Of a DNA stretch of 61,598 bases, positions 41,896 through 49,931 are shown piece by piece. The notes under the pieces are model-generated. The model did not search any database. It saw only the letters and a list, made by a program, of their open reading frames with translations, and was not told the DNA's origin. How positions within the stretch are numbered: position 1 is the first letter of the stretch; each line of letters begins with the position of its first letter. Made by a program: the position numbers and the translations under genes. This DNA comes from Methanolinea sp. (lineage in GTDB: Archaea > Halobacteriota > Methanomicrobia > Methanomicrobiales > Methanospirillaceae): contig JALOPW010000019.1 in assembly GCA_025453675.1 (NCBI GenBank), positions 1 to 61,598 on the forward strand, in the 5' to 3' direction.

Positions 41896-42609
41896 ATGGA
41901 CCGTTCCCTCTGCCTCAGGGGCCTGATCACGGATATCGATGGCACTATCACTGACCCGAATCGGAGGATCCATACCGGGGCAATACACACAATCCGCGAC
42001 CTGATGGAGAAGGGGGTCTTTGTCGTGCTGGCAAGTGGAAATACTGCATGCTTCATGGACGCACTCTCCAAGATGATCGGGACCGCAGGGACCTATATCG
42101 GTGAGAACGGGGGTATCATCAGGAACGGTTACGGGCAGGAGATCACCCTCCTCGGGGACGGGGCTGCGCCCAGGAGGGCCCTCGATGACCTGGTGGAAGC
42201 CTACCGGAAGAGGGGGATCGGGATCGAGCACTACAGCCTTCCGTACCGTTTCGTGGACGTGGCATTTGCCCGCACCGTCCCTGTCACTGAAGTGAGGGAG
42301 ATACTCCGTAACTACCCGGTGGAAGTCCTGGATACCGGGTTTGCCATCCACATCCACCCACCGGGGGTCAGTAAGGGTGTCGCATTCACCGAACTCGCAA
42401 GGGTCATGGGGTTGAAGGCTTCGGATTTCCTGGCGGTAGGAGACGCCGAGAATGATATTGAGCTTATCAGGAGAGCAGGGGTAGGGGTAGCAGTTGCAAA
42501 TGCCCACCCGGAACTGGTCCGCAGTGCTGACTGGGTGACCGGACGAGAATACGGGGACGGGTTTGTAGAAGCCGTAAAAAAGTATTTACCTCATTTCCTG
42601 GAGAGGTAG
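41896..42609 (+). CDS. Phosphoglycolate phosphatase, archaeal HAD type IIB
   Basis: The 237-residue protein resembles archaeal phosphoglycolate phosphatase (TA0175 type). Motif I is LITDIDGTITD with the Asp nucleophile, followed by a C2 cap. GENGG marks the IIB family, PPGVSKGVAFTEL carries the motif III lysine, and FLAVGDAENDIELI is motif IV. The enzyme removes phosphate from 2-phosphoglycolate or related small sugars. The start is ATG at 41896. Its 3' end overlaps the PRC-barrel gene on the other strand by 19 bases. Confidence 0.88.
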   Translation: MDRSLCLRGLITDIDGTITDPNRRIHTGAIHTIRDLMEKGVFVVLASGNTACFMDALSKMIGTAGTYIGENGGIIRNGYGQEITLLGDGAAPRRALDDLVEAYRKRGIGIEHYSLPYRFVDVAFARTVPVTEVREILRNYPVEVLDTGFAIHIHPPGVSKGVAFTELARVMGLKASDFLAVGDAENDIELIRRAGVGVAVANAHPELVRSADWVTGREYGDGFVEAVKKYLPHFLER

Positions 42610-42842
42610 CGGTCTACCACAATGTAGTCCTTGATATCTTTGACTGCCTCGAACGGGATATACAGGCGATCTCCCTCAGTTCGATACCCCGAAGTGTCAA
42701 ATGATGGATCAGGGTATACGATCAGGTCCACCACCTGACCAGTCTCAAAATCAACCACCAGGTTCTTGAGGGTGCCAATCACCTTCCCTTCATTCGTGAC
42801 AATCTTCTTCTTGGATAAACTGCGGGCCAGGACTCTAGACAT
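42591..42842 (-). CDS. PRC-barrel domain protein
   Basis: An 83-residue protein consisting of a single PRC-barrel: MSRVLARSLSKKKIVTNEGK leading to IGTLKNLVVDFETGQVVDLIV (split: IGTLKNLVVDF and TGQVVDLIV) and YIPFEAVKDIKDYIVVD. In archaea such small proteins are common and of uncertain role, perhaps in RNA handling or cell division. The ATG at 42842 was chosen; eight more codons are open upstream. AT-rich DNA (CATATATAAATATG near 42865-42878) upstream is a good promoter candidate. Confidence 0.85.
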   Translation of the reverse strand: MSRVLARSLSKKKIVTNEGKVIGTLKNLVVDFETGQVVDLIVYPDPSFDTSGYRTEGDRLYIPFEAVKDIKDYIVVDRYLSRK

Positions 42843-42940
42843 GAAAAAGGGTGTAGCCCTATTCATATATAAATATGTTTAAAATCGTTGGATTACTCCC
42901 CATTTGGATGCAGGATAGAGGCTCTTTGGATTTTTTTCTT

Positions 42941-43257
42941 ATGAAACGCACATAGGACTGTCGGGTCACATGCCCCCCCTGATGAAAACCGCGAATGCGG
43001 TTTTCAGGCCAAAATGCCTCCGGCATTTTTATGCGTCGGATCTGTCGCGAATTGTATCAGTCTTGTTTTCATGAATTATGCCTGTTGCCCAGAAACAGGG
43101 TACGTATACAGTTGATATGAAAATGGCTTCGCGATTCCCTATGAAAATGCCTCCGGCATTTTCATGCGCCGGGCCTGTTGCGAGACGCATCATGAGTGTT
43201 TTCATGAATGTATAGGTATGCGTCTCGGAGGGGATCATAGAGGTTTTCTCCGTTTGA
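42941..43257 (+). repeat. Modular palindromic repeat cluster R6
   Basis: It has module A at 42941, a hairpin at 42982-43007 (GCG-type arms, loop GAAT, last bases altered), and a 19-20-base hairpin at 43011-43030 (AAAATGCC / GGCATTTT). A left half arm starts at 43117, and a perfect hairpin at 43141-43165 follows (ATGAAAATGCC, loop TCC, GGCATTTTCAT). The T-run tail ends near 43257. It lies 3' of the CBS-domain gene (minus strand) and 5' of the PRC-barrel gene. Nothing else is seen in 42843-43280. Confidence 0.87.
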
Positions 43258-43280
43258 TGATCGTCCGGATCAGGTATCTC

Positions 43281-44159
43281 CTAGAGCGAGGGGAAGACCT
43301 TAATGATATCGGACTGAGTCAGGATTCCCACCGGGCGGTCTTCCTCCATCACGATGAGCCGCCCGATATCCCGCTCCTTGAAACTCCGTATGACCTCGAA
43401 GAGCTGGACCGAGGATGAGGCAATCACCACATCGGTGGTCATGATGGTCGAGATCGGGGAGTCCATGGGGGCATTTTTCTCGATAGCCTTGGCCACATCG
43501 CTCATGGTGATGATCCCAAAAAGGTTACCCCCCTCGATCACCGGCGCTCCCCGTATGTGATGAGAATTGAAGAGCGCAAGAGCAGTACGGAGAGGATCAG
43601 ATCTCTGGAGGGAGATCAGCGGGCTGCTCATGTAGTATTTGATCGGTTTCTTGGGGAGGGATATCATCTCGAAGATGGAGATGAGCAGGGTCTGGGAGAC
43701 TTCATCCCTTCCATACACCTCCCCGCGTATCAGGAGCTTGTTCACCGGAGTCGGCCCGATGGTTATCTGGTCCCCAATCTCGAATCCCTTCACCGAACCC
43801 ATCAATGTCGCATTGGCACGGCAGATATCGGGATGGCAGAGTGTGGTAAACGCGATCTCCATCACCTTGACCCCCTGGACTTCCTCGCCGTTCCTGGATA
43901 TCTTCACATCATACTCCTTCTCGGAGATATCCAGGTTCAGTGCCCGGTATGCCTGTACGGTTGGATTATATCCCCCCTTCGGCCCTGGAATTCCATCCAC
44001 CAGGCCAATTGCCTTCAGGGCCTGCATCTGGTTCCGGACCGTGCCTGGGTTCCGCCGGATCACCTCCGCAATCTCTTCGCCCTTTATCGGGTGGGAATGC
44101 TGGTGATACAGCGTAATAAGCGTGATAAGGATGTCTTTCTGGATTAGGGATAAATCCAT
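43281..44159 (-). CDS. Predicted transcription regulator with HTH and two CBS domains
   Basis: A 292-residue protein. Residues 1-65 form a winged helix-turn-helix (LITLITLYHQHSHPIKGEEIAEVI, RNPGTVRNQMQALKAIGLV). A middle region, ITIGPTPVNKLLIRG, follows. The C-terminal half carries a CBS pair (YYMSSPLISLQRSDPLRTAL, RGAPVIEGGNLFGIITMSDV; VIASSSVQLFEVIRSF, GRLIVMEEDRPVGILTQSDII). CBS pairs sense adenosyl compounds, so it may link transcription to energy state. It is divergent from the NOG1-like GTPase across 47 bases with one central TATA-like element, suggesting a leaderless transcript. Confidence 0.88.
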   Translation of the reverse strand: MDLSLIQKDILITLITLYHQHSHPIKGEEIAEVIRRNPGTVRNQMQALKAIGLVDGIPGPKGGYNPTVQAYRALNLDISEKEYDVKISRNGEEVQGVKVMEIAFTTLCHPDICRANATLMGSVKGFEIGDQITIGPTPVNKLLIRGEVYGRDEVSQTLLISIFEMISLPKKPIKYYMSSPLISLQRSDPLRTALALFNSHHIRGAPVIEGGNLFGIITMSDVAKAIEKNAPMDSPISTIMTTDVVIASSSVQLFEVIRSFKERDIGRLIVMEEDRPVGILTQSDIIKVFPSL

Positions 44160-44182
44160 AATGGTTTATCATCTGCATGGGC

Positions 44183-44189
44183 ATATATA
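44183..44189. promoter_or_regulatory. Shared TATA-like element of divergent genes
   Basis: ATATATA lies in the 47-base gap between the CBS regulator (start 44159, minus) and the GTPase (start 44207, plus). Its centre is 27 bases from the first start and 21 bases from the second, which would give leaderless or almost leaderless transcripts in both directions. No ribosome binding site precedes either start. Confidence 0.45.
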
Positions 44190-44206
44190 GGTTAGGTTGA
44201 ACCACA

Positions 44207-45163
44207 GTGGAATTTGAGAGCATTCCTACGGTGCCCACCGCCGACGAGATCCTGGATCGCAGTTTCCGCCGTGCGGCATCAAAGATGAAGCTCAAGAAGA
44301 ACAAGGACCGGGCCAACGAAGAGTTCGTCCGGGCCGTAAGCCAGGCCATTCATGACCGCCTGGTGAAGGTCATGCAGTCTTTTCCCGACTTCGATTCCGT
44401 CCCTGCATTTTACCGTGACATCGTGGATATCATGTGGGGCCTTGATCGGGTCAGGAAAGCACTTGGGGGTGTTGGATGGGCTGCCAGATGGGCCCGCACC
44501 CATGGCCCGGGCCTGGCCTACCAGACCAGGAAGTCTGAGAACCCCTCCCAGATACGGAAGAGAGCGGTGGCGAGGCTCTCCTCGGTAGTGCACCAGATCG
44601 AGGATGATCTGCTCTTCCTGAACGAGGTCAGGAATGTCATCCGGAAACTCCCTCACGTCAGCGACGAGTTCACCGTCGTCGTGGCAGGATATCCGAACGT
44701 GGGAAAATCATCATTCATCAGGCTGGTCTCCACGGCCACGCCTGTAGTCGCCTCCTACCCTTTCACCACCAAGGGCATTATCGTGGGCCATCGGGCCATC
44801 GGGAGGGAACGGATGCAGTTCATCGACACTCCTGGCGTGCTCGATCGTCCGGCTGAGGACCGGAGCGGCATAGAGCGTCAGGCTCTTACCGCGATGATCA
44901 ACCTGGCCTCGGTGATACTGGTCATCATCGATGCCAGCGAGCACTGCGGATACCCCCTCGAGGACCAGTTCAGGCTTCTCCACGAGGTCGAGGAGATGGT
45001 CGATGTTCCGATCCAGGTCGTGGTGAACAAGTCAGATATCACCTATTTTGACGGGTACATCAACATGTCCACCGAAACCGGGGAAGGCGTGGACGAAGTG
45101 CTCGAGAACCTTATGGCCTACCGGAAGAAATCAGACGAGGAGATGCAGGGCATACCCGGCTAA
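44207..45163 (+). CDS. NOG1-like GTPase (ribosome biogenesis)
   Basis: A 318-residue OBG/NOG1-family GTPase. The N-terminal helical domain starts EFESIPTVPTADEILDRSFR, the usual archaeal NOG1 beginning. The G domain has G1 GYPNVGKSSF, the G2 region SYPFTTKG, G3 DTPGVLDRP and G4 VVNKSD. NOG1 proteins act in large-subunit assembly in eukaryotes; the archaeal role is inferred by analogy. The start is GTG at 44207, needed to keep the conserved N terminus. The 3' end overlaps the presenilin-like gene by 33 bases on the other strand. Confidence 0.92.
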   Translation: MEFESIPTVPTADEILDRSFRRAASKMKLKKNKDRANEEFVRAVSQAIHDRLVKVMQSFPDFDSVPAFYRDIVDIMWGLDRVRKALGGVGWAARWARTHGPGLAYQTRKSENPSQIRKRAVARLSSVVHQIEDDLLFLNEVRNVIRKLPHVSDEFTVVVAGYPNVGKSSFIRLVSTATPVVASYPFTTKGIIVGHRAIGRERMQFIDTPGVLDRPAEDRSGIERQALTAMINLASVILVIIDASEHCGYPLEDQFRLLHEVEEMVDVPIQVVVNKSDITYFDGYINMSTETGEGVDEVLENLMAYRKKSDEEMQGIPG

Positions 45164-46018
45164 AAAACCAAGGATCACCCCTCCATTGATAGGAGGAAGC
45201 CCTGCCTGCGGTTTTCCCCGGTTGACATAGACAAGCAGCAGGGAGAGCCCAGCGACCGAACCAATCATGGCCCCGAGGGCCGGGAGGGTCAGGGGGCCTA
45301 TCCTTGTCCCCCCGATGAATACATTCGCTGACACCACCAGTATCGCCGGCATGATCAGGTCTCCCATTCCCATGATAAACGCTCCCCGTTCACCCTCTTC
45401 AAGGGGTCCGACTCCCTCCGTCCGGTAACTGTACCCGCGTCTTTTCGGGACCACGAAGAGGATGGGGCTCCTGGTCTCCACCACCCCTTCTGCAAGGGCG
45501 ATCATGTGCTTTGTCTTGTAGACGGAGATGGCATCATAGACCGCCAATATGATCAGGAGAATAATAACCGGGATTATCTCGAGTGATATGCCGAAGATCG
45601 AGGCCGCGCCTGCCGCAATGAGGAGCCCCAGGGTGTCGATCACATACCACTCCGGGTAGAGGTAGAGGAGAAGAGTGGCCAGAATGGCCGGAATCATGCT
45701 CCCCGCGAGCCCCAGCAGGGGATCTGTCGTCAGGACATAGGATATAGATCCGAAGATATAGAGAAAAGTGAAGAAAATTGAGATCCCGATAATAATTCCT
45801 ATGAAACGGCGCAATTTGAATTTGATGAGGAGAAGGAGGAACGCAGTGAAGATGAGCAGGATTCCAATGAAGATGAGAGGATTGGCAATCGACGAAGGGT
45901 CTTCGAAGGCGGCAAGCCCTGCCTCCTGCATGGGGAGTGAGAGCAGGACAGCGCCGATCTCTACCAGGATGAGCATGGCGGGCATGGCCATCAAGGGGAT
46001 GTAACGGGAGAACTCCAT
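45131..46018 (-). CDS. Presenilin-type intramembrane aspartyl protease (PSH)
   Basis: A 295-residue membrane protein with about nine hydrophobic helices. The two catalytic aspartates of the family can be seen: AVYDAISVYKTKHM in helix six and the GxGD motif FIMGMGDLIMP in helix seven. The late PAL-like segment reads LPPINGG, so the canonical Pro-Ala-Leu is changed. The structurally known archaeal presenilin homologue comes from a Methanoculleus species, in line with this order. It would cleave membrane-anchored proteins; natural substrates are unknown. Start ATG at 46018, 57 bases from a divergent gene. Confidence 0.9.
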   Translation of the reverse strand: MEFSRYIPLMAMPAMLILVEIGAVLLSLPMQEAGLAAFEDPSSIANPLIFIGILLIFTAFLLLLIKFKLRRFIGIIIGISIFFTFLYIFGSISYVLTTDPLLGLAGSMIPAILATLLLYLYPEWYVIDTLGLLIAAGAASIFGISLEIIPVIILLIILAVYDAISVYKTKHMIALAEGVVETRSPILFVVPKRRGYSYRTEGVGPLEEGERGAFIMGMGDLIMPAILVVSANVFIGGTRIGPLTLPALGAMIGSVAGLSLLLVYVNRGKPQAGLPPINGGVILGFLAGYALHLLV

Positions 46019-46075
46019 GCCGGTGTTCACCCCGCCCGGGTTAGTTTTATGCATCGGTGTTCATCATCTAAAACC

Positions 46076-46390
46076 ATGGACATACGTGAATACCTGGGGG
46101 ATGTACTCCTTCTTCTCATCCTGGTGATCTCCACCCTGATTCTGGTATTTAATCTGAACTTTAACCTTATCAAATCGTTCGCTGCTGCCCTCATGATGCT
46201 CTCCCTCGGAGGGCTCATCTTCCTGGTCCACTGGAAGGTGAGGTTGATCGAGAAAAGCCTTGCAAACAGGGAACGGATGATCAGGATGAACATGGAGGAG
46301 ATAGCGACCAAAATGGCCAAGAAGTACGACAGCCATATCTCGCATATCGATGGTGTGGTGGAAGAGTTCGCAAAAAGGGTATACCGTTGA
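46076..46390 (+). CDS. Small membrane protein with C-terminal coiled coil
   Basis: A 104-residue protein with two hydrophobic helices (VLLLLILVISTLILVFNL and AAALMMLSLGGLIFLVHW) followed by a charged helix of about 45 residues (RLIEKSLANRERMIRM and on) likely to form a coiled coil inside the cell. The family is not recognised. Start ATG at 46076, with TTAGTTTTATG about 30 bases upstream as a TATA candidate that could also serve the divergent protease gene. It is followed by fen after 28 bases and is probably co-transcribed with it. Confidence 0.75.
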   Translation: MDIREYLGDVLLLLILVISTLILVFNLNFNLIKSFAAALMMLSLGGLIFLVHWKVRLIEKSLANRERMIRMNMEEIATKMAKKYDSHISHIDGVVEEFAKRVYR

Positions 46391-46418
46391 ACGCTGATCA
46401 CACGGAGGCTGGCTTCAC

Positions 46419-47420
46419 ATGGGTGTAGCGTTCCGGGATCTCCTCGGTGACTACAAAGACCCGGTCACGTGGGAGACCCTTGCAGGGATTGCGGCAGTCG
46501 ATGCCCATAATGCCATCTACCAGTTCCTGAGCATCATCAGGCAGCCTGACGGGACGCCACTGATGGACCATGAAGGGCGGATCACCTCTCACCTCTCTGG
46601 TATCCTCTTTCGTTCAGCCAATTTCCTTGAAAAAGGCATACGAACGGTGTGGGTATTTGACGGGACTCCCCCGGACCTGAAGCAGGAGACACTACAGGAA
46701 CGTCGGGCCATCAGGAATATGGCAGGAGAGAAGTGGCAGGATGCCCTGGCACGGGGTGATATGGCCGAGGCCTATAAACAGGCCCGTTCATCATCCAGGA
46801 TAGATGAGGATGTGATCAGGACCAGCAAGGAGCTCCTTGCCAGGCTTGGTCTTCCATGCGTTCTGGCCCCCAGCGAGGGTGAGGCCCAGGCGGCCCACAT
46901 GGTCAGCCGTGGCGATGCGAGGTATGTGGTCTCCCAGGATTATGATACCCTCCTCTTCGGGGCCCCGGTCCTCGTCAGGAACCTTACCGTGAGCGGGAAA
47001 AGGAAGATTCGGGGAAGGACCATATCGGTATCACCTGAAAGGATCCTGCTCTCGGAAGTGCTGAAAGGGCTCTCACTCTCACGCGAGGATCTTGTCCGGA
47101 TCGCCTTGCTGGTTGGTACAGACTTCAACACGGGGATCCGGGGTGTGGGGGCGAAGACCGCGCTTAAAATAGTGCAGAATGGAGAGTTTGATCGTACCAT
47201 GACCGAGAGACTCCCCGATACGGACTGGGAGCTTATCTTAGAGTTCTTCCTTCACCCTCCGGTCACCGATGAATACTCCCTGCAGTGGAACCCCCCGGAC
47301 AGGGAAGGGATCCTCCACATGCTCTGTGACGGGTTTGACTTCTCACCCGAGCGTATTCAGAAAGCAATGGAGGGGATGGGTGTAAAGGCAGGGCAGAAGA
47401 CACTCGATTCCTGGTTCTGA
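46419..47420 (+). CDS. fen: Flap endonuclease 1
   Basis: FEN-1 removes 5' flaps during Okazaki fragment maturation. The metal-binding acidic residues are all seen in their blocks: VDAHNAIYQF, VWVFDGTPPDLK, APSEGEAQAA, VSQDYDTLLFG and LVGTDFNTGIRG; the helix-hairpin-helix GVGAKTALKIVQ follows. The protein ends in QKTLDSWF, a perfect PCNA-interacting (PIP) box. Length (333 residues) is typical. The ATG at 46419 gives the family start MGVAFRDLL. Confidence 0.97.
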   Translation: MGVAFRDLLGDYKDPVTWETLAGIAAVDAHNAIYQFLSIIRQPDGTPLMDHEGRITSHLSGILFRSANFLEKGIRTVWVFDGTPPDLKQETLQERRAIRNMAGEKWQDALARGDMAEAYKQARSSSRIDEDVIRTSKELLARLGLPCVLAPSEGEAQAAHMVSRGDARYVVSQDYDTLLFGAPVLVRNLTVSGKRKIRGRTISVSPERILLSEVLKGLSLSREDLVRIALLVGTDFNTGIRGVGAKTALKIVQNGEFDRTMTERLPDTDWELILEFFLHPPVTDEYSLQWNPPDREGILHMLCDGFDFSPERIQKAMEGMGVKAGQKTLDSWF

Positions 47421-47486
47421 TACCCTCCACCTGCACCCGGAAATGCCCCTCATCCTCTCCTCATCCAGGTATTTCATGTCTGATTA

Positions 47487-47517
47487 AAAGAGCGGTTGGA
47501 GGAAAAATGCGCTCTTT
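47487..47517. terminator. Hairpin between convergent fen and archaetidylinositol synthase genes
   Basis: AAAGAGCG (47487-47494) and CGCTCTTT (47510-47517) are perfect complements with a 15-base A-rich loop. The hairpin stands between the 3' ends of fen (47420) and the minus-strand gene ending at 47553, and the A/T ends of its arms would give a U-run in either direction. Confidence 0.5.
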
Positions 47518-47552
47518 CCCTGCCGCGCATCATGGGAACACCCGGGTCTACT

Positions 47553-48149
47553 TCAGGGCATCCGTCTCCATATATAGAGGAAGCGTTGTGCGGCGGTGAT
47601 GTGCCCCATCACCCCGAAGACCACCAGGAGCCAGCCAAGGATTGACAGCCCGAGGAAAAATGCCGGGACGACCATGGTGAGCAGTCCTGCACAGAGGATG
47701 AGGACCAGGCGATCAGCCCGCCCCAGGACACCCCCGTAGTATCTCCCCACACCCACCGCCTGTGCCTGTGTCCCGAGGTAGGATGACATCAATACCCCGG
47801 TCAGGGCAAGCACTCCCACCTGCCAGCTGGCATACCCGCCGGCAAAGATCCCGGTGATGATGAAGATATCCGCGTACCTGTCCACCACGTGGTCCAGGAA
47901 GTCCCCCCTGGGGCTCTGGATGTTCTCTGCGCGGGCAAGGGCCCCGTCAAGCCCGTCAAGGAGGGCATTGAAGGCCACGAGCAATGTGCCGAACAGCACA
48001 TTGCCAAGGAAAAAGAAGATTCCTGCCGCGGCTGCAGTGAGAAACGCCCCCACGGTGAGATTGTTCGGGGTGAGCCCGATCTTCCTTGATGCGGTGATGA
48101 AAGGGGCCATGATATCCTTCATGTGCGGCCGAAGGATCTCGAGTGTCAT
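47553..48149 (-). CDS. CDP-alcohol phosphatidyltransferase, archaetidylinositol phosphate synthase-like
   Basis: A 198-residue membrane enzyme of ether-lipid head-group synthesis. The CDP-alcohol transferase motif D-x2-D-G-x2-A-R-x8-G-x3-D-x3-D is present as DGLDGALARAENIQSPRGDF followed by LDHVVDRYAD. About six hydrophobic helices surround it (LTVGAFLTAAAAGIFFFLG, VLILCAGLLTMVVPAFFLG). The size and N terminus (TASRKIGLTPNNLT) match archaeal archaetidylinositol phosphate synthase; the head group is inferred from the family. The ATG overlaps the kinase gene stop. It ends an overlapping hisC-kinase-synthase group. Confidence 0.85.
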   Translation of the reverse strand: MTLEILRPHMKDIMAPFITASRKIGLTPNNLTVGAFLTAAAAGIFFFLGNVLFGTLLVAFNALLDGLDGALARAENIQSPRGDFLDHVVDRYADIFIITGIFAGGYASWQVGVLALTGVLMSSYLGTQAQAVGVGRYYGGVLGRADRLVLILCAGLLTMVVPAFFLGLSILGWLLVVFGVMGHITAAQRFLYIWRRMP

Positions 48150-48658
48150 ACCATCCCCTCCAGGTACGCGGACCAGTCAATACTCCCAAATGATGGCGGG
48201 ATATTCCCCTTCGCAAATTTCTCTATCATACCGGCACAATCTTTCGTATCCCGATCAGTCGTATCGATCTCCAGCACCTGGTCTTTCTGATATTCTTCGA
48301 GGGTCTCGATCAGGACCACGTCGAGCGCTTCCGCCTCCACGTTCTCGACGATCTTCGCCTCCCCATAGCCACGGCCACGCAGGCGGGAGGCCAGCACGTC
48401 AGGACGGCACCTCATCACCACTATGCGATCGCAGGGCAGGAGGTGGGCAAGGTGGCCTTCCACGAATCCCTCGACCTTCGCAAACTCACGGGCCCAGCGC
48501 TCCTCGTCTATAATCAGGGTGTCTCTGGCCTCGTCCCTCTCAAGGATATAAGGGGCTATAGTATCAGAAAGCGCAATGACCGGGTGGCCGCGTGCACGCA
48601 GTTCATGTGCAACACCCGATTTTCCCGTGCCCGGTGTTCCGGTGATCCCAATCATCAT
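48146..48658 (-). CDS. Adenylate kinase AK6/Fap7-type
   Basis: A 170-residue P-loop kinase. It starts MMIGITGTPGTGKSGVAHEL with Walker A GTPGTGKS. It has the AK6 features LIIDEERWAREF, the HLLPCDRIVVMRCRP strand, RLRGRGYGEAKIVENVEAEALD (read as RLRGRGYGEAKI and ENVEAEALD) and EIDTTDR. AK6 has adenylate kinase and ATPase activity and helps small ribosomal subunit maturation in eukaryotes and archaea. The ATG overlaps the hisC stop and the stop overlaps the lipid synthase gene, so the three are strictly co-transcribed. Confidence 0.92.
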   Translation of the reverse strand: MMIGITGTPGTGKSGVAHELRARGHPVIALSDTIAPYILERDEARDTLIIDEERWAREFAKVEGFVEGHLAHLLPCDRIVVMRCRPDVLASRLRGRGYGEAKIVENVEAEALDVVLIETLEEYQKDQVLEIDTTDRDTKDCAGMIEKFAKGNIPPSFGSIDWSAYLEGMV

Positions 48659-49734
48659 ACGGCGTTAATCACGTTCAGGAACTGTGCATTCTCCCATTCT
48701 TCGCCGATACTCACCCGGATGAAGTGTGCTCCCAGGCCAGGGAAGCTCTCGCATGATCGCACCAGGACCCCGCTCTCCGCGAGCCGGTCGGCCACCTCCT
48801 TTCCTGTTGAAGGGGAGACGTCCACCATCACGAAATTTGCACCCGACGGGAAGACGGGGTAACGGCATTCCCGGATGACCTGTTCCCTGAGCCTCCTGAC
48901 CCGTTCCACCGCCTCCTGCACATGCAGTGGATCATGCAGAGCCCCGATGGCAGCCGACGCCGAGACAGAGTTCAGAGTGAAGGGAGTGGCTGCGCGCATA
49001 TAGCAGGGGACCAGCCACTCCGGCATGAACGCATAGCCAACCCGGAGACCAGCGAGGGAGAATGCCTTTGAAAAGGTGCGGCCGAGGATCAGGTTGTCGT
49101 ACCTCCCCATCAGGGCCCGGTAATCGTGATCACAGAACTCCACGTAGGCATTGTCAAGGAAGAGAACGCCGGATATCGCAGAGAGTATCTCCTCCACCTC
49201 TTCCGGAGGTGTAACGGTCCCTGTCGGATTATTTGGAGTGCAGAGAAATGAGAGCTTGGCGTCACGGGCCATACGCACGAAACTAGGGATATCCACCGAA
49301 AATGCAGGGTCCCGGGGGACATTCACCACTTCGGCTCCCTGGGCAACCGCTGCAAGACCGTAGAAAGAGAATGTAGGTGTGGAAACCGCGACTTTCTCCC
49401 CGGGAGAGACCAGTGTCCGTATCACTGTCTCGATCACCCCGTCCATACCAACGCCGGTCACGAAGTGGTAACGGCCGTGGAATTCCTGCAGGGCTCTGAT
49501 GAGGTCGGCCATCCTTTCGTCAGGATAGCGGTTTGCCTCCTGTAATGCCTGAAACCCCATCTCCACCGCCATAGGGGAGGGTGGCCGGGGGTTCTCGTTG
49601 CTCGCGAGGCGTGCCACACGGCAGGTTCCCCCCCCGGGAGAGATATCCGCGGCCCGCCTGGCGAAGACATAGCCCCCGGAGCGATAACACTCCCGCACAA
49701 GTGTGGTATACCCGGAATGTCTCTTTTCCGCCAT
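48655..49734 (-). CDS. hisC: Histidinol-phosphate aminotransferase
   Basis: HisC transfers an amino group to imidazole acetol phosphate in histidine synthesis. The 359-residue protein has RLASNENPRPPSP near the N terminus, TPTFSFYG, TPNNPTGTV, LDNAYVEF and the PLP lysine in TFSKAFSLAGLRVGY. The start is ATG at 49734 after a G-rich ribosome binding site; 42 more codons are open upstream but carry no family sequence. It heads the overlapping set with the AK6 kinase and the lipid synthase. hisD is also in this window, 12 kb away, so the his genes are scattered. Confidence 0.92.
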   Translation of the reverse strand: MAEKRHSGYTTLVRECYRSGGYVFARRAADISPGGGTCRVARLASNENPRPPSPMAVEMGFQALQEANRYPDERMADLIRALQEFHGRYHFVTGVGMDGVIETVIRTLVSPGEKVAVSTPTFSFYGLAAVAQGAEVVNVPRDPAFSVDIPSFVRMARDAKLSFLCTPNNPTGTVTPPEEVEEILSAISGVLFLDNAYVEFCDHDYRALMGRYDNLILGRTFSKAFSLAGLRVGYAFMPEWLVPCYMRAATPFTLNSVSASAAIGALHDPLHVQEAVERVRRLREQVIRECRYPVFPSGANFVMVDVSPSTGKEVADRLAESGVLVRSCESFPGLGAHFIRVSIGEEWENAQFLNVINAV

Positions 49735-49884
49735 TCTGCCCCCTCTTGCAAGTCCTTTCAGTATAAGCTTTCCCCTCTTAATAAGGACGTTGCACAAAGT
49801 GTGCCTTGGTGAAATGATCACAACCTGCCCGGTGTAACTCCATTGCCGCTGCCGGGCCATATGGATGCATATGGGAATAACCGA

Positions 49885-49897
49885 ATCCTTTTATAGG
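49885..49897 (+). promoter_or_regulatory. Probable promoter of the superoxide dismutase gene
   Basis: ATCCTTTTATAGG has the look of an archaeal TATA box with purine-rich flanks. Its centre near 49892 predicts a transcript start around 49917, about 15 bases before the ATG at 49932, leaving room for the ribosome binding site AGGGG at 49921-49925. Confidence 0.5.
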
Positions 49898-49931
49898 ACG
49901 ATTCAAAAGAACTCTTGAACAGGGGTTGAAA

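Noticed and set aside
41699-41926. A 75-residue frame before the phosphatase gene
   Set aside because: Its TTG start has no ribosome binding site, it runs into the phosphatase gene in another frame, and the region looks more like structured RNA.
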